This document shows, piece by piece, positions 17,395 to 25,870 of a stretch of 64,000 bases of DNA; within the stretch, counting starts at the first letter, position 1, and each line of letters begins with the position of its first letter. Under the pieces are notes generated by a model, which saw nothing but the letters and a program-made list of their open reading frames with translations, was not told the DNA's origin and did no database searches. Both the position numbers and the translations under genes were made by a program. Where the stretch lies: the NCBI RefSeq assembly GCF_039544205.1, contig NZ_BAABLF010000008.1, forward strand, positions 205,575-269,574, read 5' to 3'. The DNA is from Ferrimonas gelatinilytica (lineage in GTDB: Bacteria; Pseudomonadota; Gammaproteobacteria; Enterobacterales; Shewanellaceae).

Positions 17395-17681
17395 CGCGCG
17401 GATATTCTTAGTTTTTCGGAATAATGAAAAAAGTTTGCCTGTTCAGGGAACTTAATGGAAGGCGATGGACTCCTAACAGTGAACCCATTCATCGGTTTGT
17501 TCATCATTTTCCTCCTTGTTGGGGGTTCTGGCGCCAGTCAGGACCCCATTTTTTTGTCCTGCTTCCTACCGGCAACTCTGCGCCACGGGCCAATCGACGG
17601 TTTTGTCGGGCGCCCCCCTTTACAGCACCCTGAGCCACTGGTTAAATGGCCGCCCTTTTGACCAAACAACGAAGTTCATCG

Positions 17682-18302
17682 ATGTCTACCGAGCTGTATC
17701 TGGTCTACCTGACGACCGTTATCGTACTGCTGGCCGCCCCCGGCCCGATGACCCTGATGACCCTTTCCACCAGCGTCCGTTACGGACAGCGCCGGGCCCT
17801 CTATACGGTACTGGGTTCCAACGTCGCCGGCCTTATCCTCATGGTGCTCTCCGCCACCGGGATCGGCGCCCTTATATCCGGCCACCCGTTGCTCTACGAG
17901 GCGCTTCGCTTCGGTGGTGCCGCCTACCTCATCTGGCTCGGGATCGGTGCCTGGCGTGCCCGCGGCGACACCATCAACCAGGCCAGTAACGAGCCATCCA
18001 GCGGCGACCGGCGCAAACTGTTCCGCAAGACCCTAATGGTGGGGTTGGCCAACCCCAAGGGCCTGGTGTTCTTCGCCGCCCTCTTTCCCCAATTCCTGCG
18101 TCCGGACCAGGATCTCAACACCCAGCTGCTGATCCTCTGCCTGACCTTTACCCTGGTGGACTTCGTGATTCTCAACCTGGTGGCCATGGGAGGCTGTCAG
18201 CTGGCTCACAAGCTCTCCGCCCCCAGCGCCCAGCGCCGCTTTAACCGCGCCTGTGCCATCGTCTTCTTCACCCTCGGTGCCTCTATGGCCCTGTCTGGTT
18301 AG
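17682..18302 (+). CDS. LysE/RhtB family amino-acid exporter
   Basis: A 206-aa inner-membrane protein with about six hydrophobic helices. Family hallmarks are AAPGPMTLMTLSTSVRYG near the N-terminus, GAAYLIWLGIGAWRAR, and GLANPKGLVFFAALFPQFL. The exported substrate cannot be told from sequence. MSTELYLV is taken as the start. An ATG 36 bases upstream is possible, but neither has a strong ribosome site. A good terminator follows. Confidence 0.9.
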   Translation: MSTELYLVYLTTVIVLLAAPGPMTLMTLSTSVRYGQRRALYTVLGSNVAGLILMVLSATGIGALISGHPLLYEALRFGGAAYLIWLGIGAWRARGDTINQASNEPSSGDRRKLFRKTLMVGLANPKGLVFFAALFPQFLRPDQDLNTQLLILCLTFTLVDFVILNLVAMGGCQLAHKLSAPSAQRRFNRACAIVFFTLGASMALSG

Positions 18303-18330
18303 AGTTGTCAGATTAGCGACGAAAAAAGGC

Positions 18331-18365
18331 AATAAAAAAACCGACGCAAATGCGTCGGTTTTTTT
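18331..18365. terminator. Bidirectional terminator
   Basis: CCGACGC / GCGTCGG stem (18341-18358) with AAAT loop, flanked by an A-run and a T-run. It serves the LysE-type gene and the convergent lipoprotein gene. Confidence 0.9.
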
Positions 18366-18377
18366 ATTGCCGCGGGT

Positions 18378-18803
18378 TCAGCGCGGGTTAGCCGGCATGG
18401 AGCAATCGCTCTGTACCTGTTTCCACACCTTTGGCTGCCAGTAGCGCTCCGCTTCTTCGCGATGCTCCGGCGCCAGCTCCGCCACCAGGTGGTAACGTTG
18501 ACCGGCAACCACTTCGAGGGTCATCTCGCGGTAACTGCGCTTGGCATTGGGCACCGCCAGTCGCGGGTCATCGATGAACTCCGTCAGGCGCAGCCGGTAG
18601 CTGCCGGGCAGCAGCCGGTAGCTGGCCTTGGAGACCACATCCTTATCATCAATGCGGGTTACCGCCACCTTGTACAGATTGTTGCGGCCCTCGGGCTGCT
18701 GGAACACCGCCACTTCACCGCAGTCGATCCGCTTATCGGCACCACCGGCGGCGCAGCCGCCCAGCAGAGTCAGAGCCAACAGGCTGTACAAGGTGTTTTT
18801 CAT
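18378..18803 (-). CDS. Small lipoprotein of unknown function
   Basis: A 141-aa protein with a lipoprotein signal (LLALTLLGGC, cysteine at 16). The mature part is predicted beta-rich, with YRLLPGSYRLRLTEF and VVAGQRYHLVAEL typical of proteins that bind or line the envelope; no enzyme motif is visible. Its ATG overlaps the gshA stop (ATGA), so it is co-translated with glutathione synthesis, but a functional link is not shown. Confidence 0.75.
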   Translation of the reverse strand: MKNTLYSLLALTLLGGCAAGGADKRIDCGEVAVFQQPEGRNNLYKVAVTRIDDKDVVSKASYRLLPGSYRLRLTEFIDDPRLAVPNAKRSYREMTLEVVAGQRYHLVAELAPEHREEAERYWQPKVWKQVQSDCSMPANPR

Positions 18804-20359
18804 GCGCCCTCCTGGCGTCGAAAGTAATCCGCAAGATAGTCATCGAAACTGCCCACACTGTGCTGTTCCAGCTCCGCCTGGGCAGACAGGGACTCGGCAC
18901 AACGCTGCTGCATCTGCGCCTCATCCAGCAGCCGGTAGGGCTGCTGGGCAAACCACTCCCGATGCTGAGCGGCAAGATCACAGGCCCAGCGGCCGTGCCC
19001 CTTGGCGCGGCTCTCTGCCAGAACCCGGGCGGAGAGGGTCTGTTCCGGATCCGTGACCGCACCTTGCCACTGGGCCAGGGCATCCTGATAGCGGTGATCG
19101 CCATGGGCGGCATCCAATACCGGCGCCAACGCCTGCCAGCGCTGGAACAGTTCGCCAAGCCAATCCGACAGCGCCACCTCGTTGCCGTTGCGGGACAGCG
19201 CCTTGCCGGGACGTCGCCCGTCCAGGATCACCGCCTGGAAGTTGGCCTTGTTCTCCGCCACGTCCTGGCTGGCAAAAGCAGGGCTATCGGTAAGCAGGCC
19301 GTCGAGCAGGAAGAGATCCAGCAGCAGGATCTGGTCCCGGCTGATCCCCATGGGGGCAAAGGGGTTCACATCCAGTGCGCGTACCTCGATGTACTCCACA
19401 CCACCGCGCTCCAGTGCCTGGCTTGGGGTCTCTCCGCTGTGGGCAGTGCGCTTGGGGCGGATCGGCGCGTAAAGCTCGTTCTCGATCTGCAGCACATTGG
19501 CATTGAGCTGGCGGTACTCGCCATCGTGCCGCACGCCGATGCCGGCATACGCCTCGGAAGGCAGCCGGATCGCCCGTTTAACGTCCCGGACATACTCCTC
19601 CAGCGAGTTCAGACTCACGGAGAGGGCATCCTGGGCCTGGTTGGTGTAGCCCAGGTCACTCATCCGCAGGGAGGTAGCGTAGGGCAGGAAGAGGGTCCCG
19701 CCGGCCTGCTCAAAGGGCAGGTTCGACGCCTTGTCCCCCAGGAAGGAGCGGCACAGCGACGGCGAAGCCCCAAACAGGTACGCCAGCACCCAGGTGTGAC
19801 GGTGGAAATGGCGCAGCAGGCCGAAGTAGCGCTCTGAGCGCGCGGCATCATCCGGCTGGCCCAGTCCCAGTGCCTCCCAGAGGGGATCGGAAACCGAAAA
19901 GTTGAAGTGTACCCCGGCAATCGCCTGCATCTTGGCGCCGTAACGGTGCGACAGGCCGATACGGTAGGTGGTCTTCATCCGGCCGATATGGGAGTGGCCA
20001 TACTGGGCGATCGGGATATGTTGATCGCTGTCCAGGAAACAGGGCATCGACAGCGGCCAGAAGCGCTGGTCATCGATGTTGGCCAGGACAAAGCGATGCA
20101 CATCGCCCAGGTGGGCCAGCAGCTGATCCGGATCCTGGTAGACCGGGGTGATCAGCTCCATCAGTGATTCGCTGAAGTCCGTCGTAATCCAGGGATGCGT
20201 CAGCGCCGCGCCCAGGGCTTTGGGATGGGGATCCTGCGCCAGTTGGCACTGCGCATCCACACGCAAGGTTTCCCGCTCGATACCGCGATTCAAGGCCCGT
20301 AGTGCCGGCCGCCACTGCGGTTGGGCCAGGCGGTCAATAACCTGATTGTAAGCGCTCAA
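18800..20359 (-). CDS. gshA: Glutamate-cysteine ligase
   Basis: The first enzyme of glutathione synthesis, ATP-dependent, of the proteobacterial GshA type (519 aa; E. coli 518). Typical segments are LNRGIERETLRV, HPWITTDFSESLMELITP, GVHFNFS and EVRALDVNPFAPMGI. It is followed without a gap by the small lipoprotein gene and preceded by the M16 protease gene, separated by a terminator. Confidence 0.96.
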   Translation of the reverse strand: MSAYNQVIDRLAQPQWRPALRALNRGIERETLRVDAQCQLAQDPHPKALGAALTHPWITTDFSESLMELITPVYQDPDQLLAHLGDVHRFVLANIDDQRFWPLSMPCFLDSDQHIPIAQYGHSHIGRMKTTYRIGLSHRYGAKMQAIAGVHFNFSVSDPLWEALGLGQPDDAARSERYFGLLRHFHRHTWVLAYLFGASPSLCRSFLGDKASNLPFEQAGGTLFLPYATSLRMSDLGYTNQAQDALSVSLNSLEEYVRDVKRAIRLPSEAYAGIGVRHDGEYRQLNANVLQIENELYAPIRPKRTAHSGETPSQALERGGVEYIEVRALDVNPFAPMGISRDQILLLDLFLLDGLLTDSPAFASQDVAENKANFQAVILDGRRPGKALSRNGNEVALSDWLGELFQRWQALAPVLDAAHGDHRYQDALAQWQGAVTDPEQTLSARVLAESRAKGHGRWACDLAAQHREWFAQQPYRLLDEAQMQQRCAESLSAQAELEQHSVGSFDDYLADYFRRQEGA

Positions 20360-20383
20360 GGTGGCTCTCTTGTTAGTAACACA

Positions 20384-20408
20384 ACGGGCGGCACTTCGCG
20401 CCGCCCGT
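20384..20408 (-). terminator. Terminator hairpin after the M16 protease gene
   Basis: ACGGGCGGC / GCCGCCCGT stem around a 7-nt loop, followed on the minus strand by TTGTGTT. Strong stem, imperfect T-run. Confidence 0.65.
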
Positions 20409-20437
20409 GATGGATCTATGGTGGGTTAGTGTCCAGT

Positions 20438-23275
20438 TTACAGAGTTATCTCTTGGACGTCATATCCGAGCGCTTTCAGCGCCGGCTCGTTGCTGGCTTT
20501 ATCGCCTACCACCAGGATGATCATCTGGCTGAGATCCAGCTGTTTCGCCGCCAGCTCCGCCATCTGCTCCAGGCTCGCCGACGCGATCAGCCGGGACTGC
20601 GCCGCCACATAGCCTTCGTCCAGATCGTAGCGCTGAAGCTTGCCGAGGAAGCGGGCCTTCTGCGCCGGGGTCTCGAACTTGAGTGCGTCCTGCTGGGAGA
20701 TGGAGGATTTCATGAAGGCCAGCTCCGCCTCGTTCATCCCGCGCTGCTGGAACCCCTGGATCTCAGACACAAACTCCTGCACCGACGCCGCCGTGGCGTC
20801 GGCCCGGACGCTGGCACTGGCGACAAACTCGCCCAGCTCCGTGTCACCGCTAAAGCCGGTACGGGCACCGTAGGTGTACCCCTTATCTTCACGCAGGTTG
20901 AGATTGATGCGGCTGTTGAAGGCGCCACCCAGGGGGTAGTTCATCAGCCCCGCCAGGAAGTGTTCACCGGTTGCATCGAAAGGCATGGCCCGCTTGCCGA
21001 GGCGGATCACCGATTGCGGGGCACCAGGCTTATCCAACAGGTAAACCACGGGGCCACCCAGCTGCGGCATCGTGGCCAGCGACGGCCAGGGAGTTGCCTC
21101 TCCCTGCCAGTCTGCCAGGAAGCTCAACTGCGACATCATCTCGCCCTGGGGCAGATCCCCCACGGTGACGATCGCGGCATTACCGGCCCGGAACTGCTGA
21201 TCAAAGAACGCCTTCACCTGCGCCAACGTCAGGTTTTCCACCGTCTGCGCCAAGCCGCCGACCGGTACCCCCTGGGGGTTGTCGGTGCCATAGACCAGGC
21301 GCAGCCAGGCGGTGCTCGCCAACCAGTTAGGGTCATTGGCCTGATGAGCCAGGCCCTGCAGCATCTGCTCCTTGACGCGGGCGAAGTCCGCCTCGTTGAA
21401 GGCGCTGTGCCACAGGCGCTCCTTCAGCAGGTCCAGGGTAGGCGCCAGGTTGCGGGTCAGGGCGCTGACACTGATGGTGGTGCGATCCGAAGATGCGCCC
21501 ACGCTGATCCGTGATCCCAGCTTCTCCAGCTCCTCCGCAAAGGCCGAGGTGCTGAAGCGCTCCGTTGACTCCCCCATCATGGCGGCAGTCAGCTCCGCCA
21601 GCCCCGCCTGCTGCGGCGATAGCAAACGGGCGCCCCCTTCGAGGCTGATCAGGATCTCCGTGGTCGGGGTTTCGTCGGAACGGGTACCGATCACCGGGAT
21701 ACCGTTCTCCAGCTGTGCACGCCACAGGGTCGGCAGCATCACCTGGGGGTTCTCCCCCGCGGGCGGCACCTGACTGCGGTCGAAGCTATCGACGATCACC
21801 GGATCGGGTACCTCACCCTCGACGTGGGTGATCGCATCCAGGGGCAGCGGCGCCGGCGCCCAGTTGTCCTCGGCGGCAATGAGGGCGCTTTGCCCCTGGG
21901 GCACCACGCTCATGATCACCGCATGGCGACCCTTGATGTAGGTGTTGAAAACCCGATTAACGTCCTCGGCGGTGACGGAGCCGTAACGCGCCAGCTCCTC
22001 ACCGATCAGGTTTGGGTTGTCAAAGAAGGTCTGGTTGTAGGCCAGGCTGGTGACCTTACCGCGAACACTCTGCAGGCCGTAGAGCGTGTTTGCCTCATGC
22101 TGAACCTTGGCCTTGAGCAGGTCATCCGCGGTCACCCCGCGCTGCTCGAACTCGGCGATGGAGTCGCGAATGATCTTCTCGATCTCCGCCAGCTGCGGGG
22201 TTTTTCCCGGGTTGGCCAGCGCCAGCAGGGTAAATTCACAGGCCAGCTCCCGGCAGGGGTGGCCCACCTGGGCCTGCACCGCGTGCCCCTCTTTCACCAG
22301 GTTCTTATAGAAGATGGAGGTTTTGCCGCCACCGAGAATCTGGGCTAGGAGATCCAGCGCCGCTTCATCCTCGTGACGGGCATAAACCGTGGGGTAGCTG
22401 ATGTAGATCAGCGGAAGATGGACCTTGTCCTCCATCGACAGGTAACGATCGGCGGTCAACTGGGCGGGTTGCTTAGGGGCATCCTCCACCGCCGGACCAC
22501 GAGGGATGGGGCCGAAATATTTTTCCACCCAGGCCAGGGTCTGGGCCACATCGAGATCGCCACCTATGGTCAGGGTGGCGTTGTTGGGGCCATACCAGCG
22601 CAGGAAGAAGCGACGCAGGTCCGCCACAGTGCCCCGATCCAGGTCATCCATCCAGCCGATCACCGGCCAGGAGTAGGGGTGGTCCTGGGGATAGAGCGCC
22701 TGCCCTACCCGCTCACCAAGACGTCCGTAAGGACGGTTATCCACGCGCTGGCCCCGCTCGTTCTTGACCGTGGAGCGCTGGTTTTCAAACGCGGACTCGG
22801 TGACCGCAGGCAGCAGGAAGCCCATCCTGTCGGCTTCCAGCCACAGGACCTTCTCCAGCTGGTTGGCGGGGACGGTCTCGAAGTAGTTGGTGCGATCGGA
22901 GTTGGTGGTGCCGTTGAGGGTGCCACCGGCCTCGGTGATCAGGCGGAAGTGTTCCTCATCGGCCACGTTTTCCGAGCCCTGGAACATCATGTGTTCGAAG
23001 AAGTGGGCAAAACCGGATTTCCCCAACTCCTCACGGGCGGAGCCCACATGGTAGGTAACATCGACGTGCACCAGGGGGTCTGAGCTGTCCGGGTGCAGGA
23101 TCACCGTCAGGCCGTTGGCCAGCTGGTATTTCTGATAGGGGATCACCAGTTCCCCTCGTTTCGCCTCGACCGTTTCGATCAGGCGTACGCCCTCAGGCAG
23201 TGCCGTTTCCTGACTGGCACAGCCCAACAGGCTGCCCGCCAGCAGGGCCCCGGCCAGAATCCCTTTCCATTGCAT
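20438..23275 (-). CDS. M16 family zinc metallopeptidase lipoprotein (tandem modules)
   Basis: A 945-aa pitrilysin-family protease with a lipoprotein signal (LLAGSLLGC, C19). It is probably periplasmic and membrane-anchored. The inverted zinc motif HFFEH is at residues 91-95, in the first of two tandem M16 modules. The second half has the fold (LRLVYGTDNPQG, LNLREDKGYTYGARTGFSG) but no HxxEH, as in other two-module members. The start at MQWKG is chosen over an ATG seven codons earlier because GGGAGAGG precedes it and the signal peptide starts there. Substrate unknown. Confidence 0.93.
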   Translation of the reverse strand: MQWKGILAGALLAGSLLGCASQETALPEGVRLIETVEAKRGELVIPYQKYQLANGLTVILHPDSSDPLVHVDVTYHVGSAREELGKSGFAHFFEHMMFQGSENVADEEHFRLITEAGGTLNGTTNSDRTNYFETVPANQLEKVLWLEADRMGFLLPAVTESAFENQRSTVKNERGQRVDNRPYGRLGERVGQALYPQDHPYSWPVIGWMDDLDRGTVADLRRFFLRWYGPNNATLTIGGDLDVAQTLAWVEKYFGPIPRGPAVEDAPKQPAQLTADRYLSMEDKVHLPLIYISYPTVYARHEDEAALDLLAQILGGGKTSIFYKNLVKEGHAVQAQVGHPCRELACEFTLLALANPGKTPQLAEIEKIIRDSIAEFEQRGVTADDLLKAKVQHEANTLYGLQSVRGKVTSLAYNQTFFDNPNLIGEELARYGSVTAEDVNRVFNTYIKGRHAVIMSVVPQGQSALIAAEDNWAPAPLPLDAITHVEGEVPDPVIVDSFDRSQVPPAGENPQVMLPTLWRAQLENGIPVIGTRSDETPTTEILISLEGGARLLSPQQAGLAELTAAMMGESTERFSTSAFAEELEKLGSRISVGASSDRTTISVSALTRNLAPTLDLLKERLWHSAFNEADFARVKEQMLQGLAHQANDPNWLASTAWLRLVYGTDNPQGVPVGGLAQTVENLTLAQVKAFFDQQFRAGNAAIVTVGDLPQGEMMSQLSFLADWQGEATPWPSLATMPQLGGPVVYLLDKPGAPQSVIRLGKRAMPFDATGEHFLAGLMNYPLGGAFNSRINLNLREDKGYTYGARTGFSGDTELGEFVASASVRADATAASVQEFVSEIQGFQQRGMNEAELAFMKSSISQQDALKFETPAQKARFLGKLQRYDLDEGYVAAQSRLIASASLEQMAELAAKQLDLSQMIILVVGDKASNEPALKALGYDVQEITL

Positions 23276-23295
23276 GATTGCCTCTCCCCAGTGCA

Positions 23296-23730
23296 TCAGG
23301 CGCCCCCCAGCACCCCCATAGTTATCAGGGCCACTAACAGGTAGCGCAAAAACTTACCAATAAAGATCAACAGAGTACTAGATAGCAACGGGAAGCGAAA
23401 CCAACCCGCCAGCAGGGGTATCGCATCGCCGACCACCGGGAGCCACGCCAGCAGCAGCGACCAGATCCCGTAGCGCTGCAGCCAGTCGATCACCCGGCGC
23501 TCCCGCCCGGAGACCATCTCCTGGGGAGTTTTACGACGGTGGAGGTAGCGACCGATAAGATAGCTGGTTAATGAACCGAGGGTATTTCCCACGGTCGCCA
23601 CCAGCAACAGGGTAAGAAGGGGGATCTCCCCCTGCCCAACCAGGTAGGCCAATATGGCTTCCGAGCCGCCGGGGGCCAGGGTGGCGGCAATGAACGCGGA
23701 GCTGAACAGACCCCAGAGGGCAAGGGTCAC
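23296..23730 (-). CDS. yqaA: YqaA/DedA-like membrane protein
   Basis: A 144-aa inner-membrane protein with four to five hydrophobic segments. TLAPGGSEAILAYLV, VGNTLGSLTSYLIGR and LLLAWLPVVGDAIPLLAGWFR are typical of the YqaA branch of the DedA/SNARE-associated superfamily, thought to take part in lipid flipping or membrane homeostasis. The start overlaps the nsrR stop, so it is transcribed behind nsrR. Confidence 0.87.
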   Translation of the reverse strand: MTLALWGLFSSAFIAATLAPGGSEAILAYLVGQGEIPLLTLLLVATVGNTLGSLTSYLIGRYLHRRKTPQEMVSGRERRVIDWLQRYGIWSLLLAWLPVVGDAIPLLAGWFRFPLLSSTLLIFIGKFLRYLLVALITMGVLGGA

Positions 23731-24182
23731 GGAGTGATCTCGATCGGTTCTGCCGTAGCAGTGCTTTTAAACAGCTTCTGAAGGGCGGCGTTATCGCTCA
23801 GCATGTCGGCCAGAACGTAGTGATCCAGGGTCGCCAAAAACGCTTCGGTGGCCTCCTGCAGCACCGGCTTCAGACGGCAGGCGGGCAGGATGCTGCACAT
23901 CGGGCTGCGACAATCCACCAACTGCATGGGTTCCAGGGCACGCACCACCGCCCCCAGGCGGATCGTCTCCGGCGACCGTGCCAGACGGATGCCGCCATTT
24001 TTGCCCCGAACCGTGGTGACGAAACCGGCGTGGCCCAATTTATTGATCACCTTAACCATGTGGTTACGTGAGACGCCGTAGAGTTCCGTTACCTTGGAGA
24101 TGCTGGTCAACTCGCCCTCGGGCAGGGTGCCGAGGTAGATCAGAGCCCGGAAGGCGAAATCGCTAAAGCTGGTCAGTTGCAC
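23727..24182 (-). CDS. nsrR: Nitric-oxide-sensing Rrf2 repressor NsrR
   Basis: A 151-aa Rrf2-family regulator. It begins MQLTSFSDFAFRALIYLG and has the winged-helix segment VSRNHMVKVINKLG followed by RGKNGGIRLA. Cysteines C91, C96 and C102 (VDCRSPMC...PAC) match the [Fe-S] ligands of NsrR. E. coli NsrR represses NO-detoxifying genes until its cluster is destroyed by NO. The YqaA-like gene follows it directly. A cluster of GCAAACT-type inverted repeats lies 50-90 bases upstream, but it does not resemble the known NsrR box. Confidence 0.93.
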   Translation of the reverse strand: MQLTSFSDFAFRALIYLGTLPEGELTSISKVTELYGVSRNHMVKVINKLGHAGFVTTVRGKNGGIRLARSPETIRLGAVVRALEPMQLVDCRSPMCSILPACRLKPVLQEATEAFLATLDHYVLADMLSDNAALQKLFKSTATAEPIEITP

Positions 24183-24234
24183 TCTGTGATCCTCCAGGCG
24201 CTCCGCTGCCGTTAACCGGACAGGGGATACGATC

Positions 24235-24271
24235 GCAAACTGAGTTTGCCCAGCTTAAAGGGAGCAAACTC
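24235..24271. promoter_or_regulatory. GCAAACT inverted-repeat cluster upstream of nsrR
   Basis: A perfect 15-base palindrome GCAAACTGAGTTTGC (24235-24249) is followed by a third arm GCAAACTC at 24264-24271, itself an inverted repeat of GAGTTTGC. Three copies of one half-site within 37 bases of a regulator gene suggest an operator. The binding protein is unknown. Confidence 0.5.
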
Positions 24272-24456
24272 AAAAACGGTAATAAAGAGAAGTGCGGCGC
24301 TCAAGGCTCAGTCGCCGCTTCCGCAGACACCTCTCAAGACGATAGGGTAATCGAATCGGACATGACACACTGTGATCTCACGACGGCTTCCGCACAGTGG
24401 CGCCTGAAAATTCATCAGGCTAATCTTAAAATAATGAGAATTAAGGATATTAAGTT

Positions 24457-24630
24457 ATGATCGCGAGGCTGTTTTTGCTGCCCCTGATACTGTGCTTGCT
24501 CTGGTATCTCTACCTGCGGTCGAACGGCTATAGCCTCAAGCAGGGACAGCAGGGATTTATCTATATCCTGAGCCTCTCCGGTTTGGTTCTTGGCGTCATG
24601 CTGTTGATGAGTTGGCTGACCCGGCTTTAA
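24457..24630 (+). CDS. Small membrane protein, 57 aa, unknown function
   Basis: A short frame with two hydrophobic helices (MIARLFLLPLILCLLWYLYL and FIYILSLSGLVLGVMLLMSW) joined by a polar link (RSNGYSLKQGQQG) and ending WLTRL. AAGGA lies nine bases before the ATG. The hydrophobic/charged layout follows positive-inside rules, and the gene fills a gap between nsrR and oadB. I do not recognise a family. An AT-rich stretch with AATGAGAAT-like Fur-type character sits immediately upstream (24430-24443). Confidence 0.6.
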   Translation: MIARLFLLPLILCLLWYLYLRSNGYSLKQGQQGFIYILSLSGLVLGVMLLMSWLTRL

Positions 24631-24673
24631 CGTTCTCCAGCCCCTCCAATGGAAAGCCAGAGTCCGGAGATTG

Positions 24674-24702
24674 CCCCCTGCACTGAGCTGATGGACAGGG
24701 GG
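24674..24702. terminator. Hairpin downstream of oadB
   Basis: CCCCCTG and CAGGGGG separated by 15 bases, just after the oadB stop on the minus strand. There is no T-run, so it may be an mRNA 3' stem rather than a factor-independent terminator. Confidence 0.35.
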
Positions 24703-24731
24703 TATCCGTCGGGGTGGCGCAGACTCTTTCT

Positions 24732-25862
24732 CTAACCGACCATGGCCAGCAGCACTCCCGCGGCCACCGCGCTGCCCAACACCCCAGCCACATTGGGTCC
24801 CATAGCGTGCATCAGCAAGAAGTTTTGCTGGTTGGCTTCCAGCCCCACCTTATTGACCACTCGAGCCGCCATCGGCACCGCCGACACCCCAGCCGCTCCG
24901 ATCAGGGGGTTCACCGGCTCGGCACTGATGCGGTTGAGTAGCTTAGCCATTAGGACGCCAGCAGCGGTTCCGATACTGAACGCCACAGCTCCTAGCAACA
25001 GGATCCCGAGGGTCTCCACCTGCAGAAACTGATCCGCCGACAGCTTAGAACCTACTGCCAAGCCCAGGAATATGGTGACAATGTTGATCAACTCGTTTTG
25101 GGCAGTGTTGGAGAGTCGGTCGACCACCCCGGCTTCACGCATCAGGTTGCCCAAACAGAACATCCCCACCAGCGGGGTTGCCGCAGGAAGAAACAGGATG
25201 GTGGCCCCGAGGACCAGCAGCGGAAACAGCACCTTCTCCCGACGGCTGACCTCCCTGAGCTGGGCCATCTCGATCTGGCGCTCTTCCGGCCGGGTGAGCG
25301 CCTTCATGATCGGCGGCTGGATCAGCGGCACCAGCGCCATGTAGGAGTACGCTGCCACAGCGATCGCCCCTAGCAGATCCGGTGCCAGTCGCGATGCCAG
25401 GAAGATGGCCGTTGGCCCATCTGCCCCGCCGATAATGGCGATGGCCGCCGCATCCTCCAAGGTGAAGGAGAAACCGGGAACGGCGTTCAGCGCGATGGCG
25501 CCAAGCAGCGTCGCGAAGATCCCAAACTGCGCTGCAGCCCCTAGAAACAGTGTCTTGGGATTGGCGATCAGGGCACTGAAATCGGTCATCGCCCCCACCC
25601 CCATGAAGATCAGCAGGGGAAATACGCCACTTTCAATGCCGATGTAGTAGACGTAGTAGAGCAGCCCGCCAGGCTCGGTAAAGCCCGCTTCCGGAATGTT
25701 CGCCAGGATGGCACCAAAGCCAATAGGCAACAGCAGCAGCGGTTCAAACTTCTTGCTGATGGCGAGGAACAGCAACAGTCCCCCGACGGCCATCATCACC
25801 AGTTGTCCCAGCTCGAAATTGGCGATCCCCGTAGAGTGCCAAAAATCGGTAAACCCTTGCAT
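24732..25862 (-). CDS. oadB: Oxaloacetate decarboxylase beta subunit (Na+ pump)
   Basis: The 376-aa integral membrane subunit that decarboxylates carboxybiotin and pumps Na+ outward. It has about nine hydrophobic helices. ALIANPKTLFLGAAAQFGIFATLLGA and IIGGADGPTAIFLAS include the conserved ion-site region (D in GGADGP). Together with the alpha and gamma genes immediately upstream it forms one operon (G-A-B order). Confidence 0.95.
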   Translation of the reverse strand: MQGFTDFWHSTGIANFELGQLVMMAVGGLLLFLAISKKFEPLLLLPIGFGAILANIPEAGFTEPGGLLYYVYYIGIESGVFPLLIFMGVGAMTDFSALIANPKTLFLGAAAQFGIFATLLGAIALNAVPGFSFTLEDAAAIAIIGGADGPTAIFLASRLAPDLLGAIAVAAYSYMALVPLIQPPIMKALTRPEERQIEMAQLREVSRREKVLFPLLVLGATILFLPAATPLVGMFCLGNLMREAGVVDRLSNTAQNELINIVTIFLGLAVGSKLSADQFLQVETLGILLLGAVAFSIGTAAGVLMAKLLNRISAEPVNPLIGAAGVSAVPMAARVVNKVGLEANQQNFLLMHAMGPNVAGVLGSAVAAGVLLAMVG

Positions 25863-25870
25863 CCGGCCCC

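Noticed and set aside
17395..17681. Short frames before the LysE-type gene (for example 17455-17661)
   Set aside because: No ribosome site, overlapping alternatives in other frames and no recognisable sequence; treated as promoter region.
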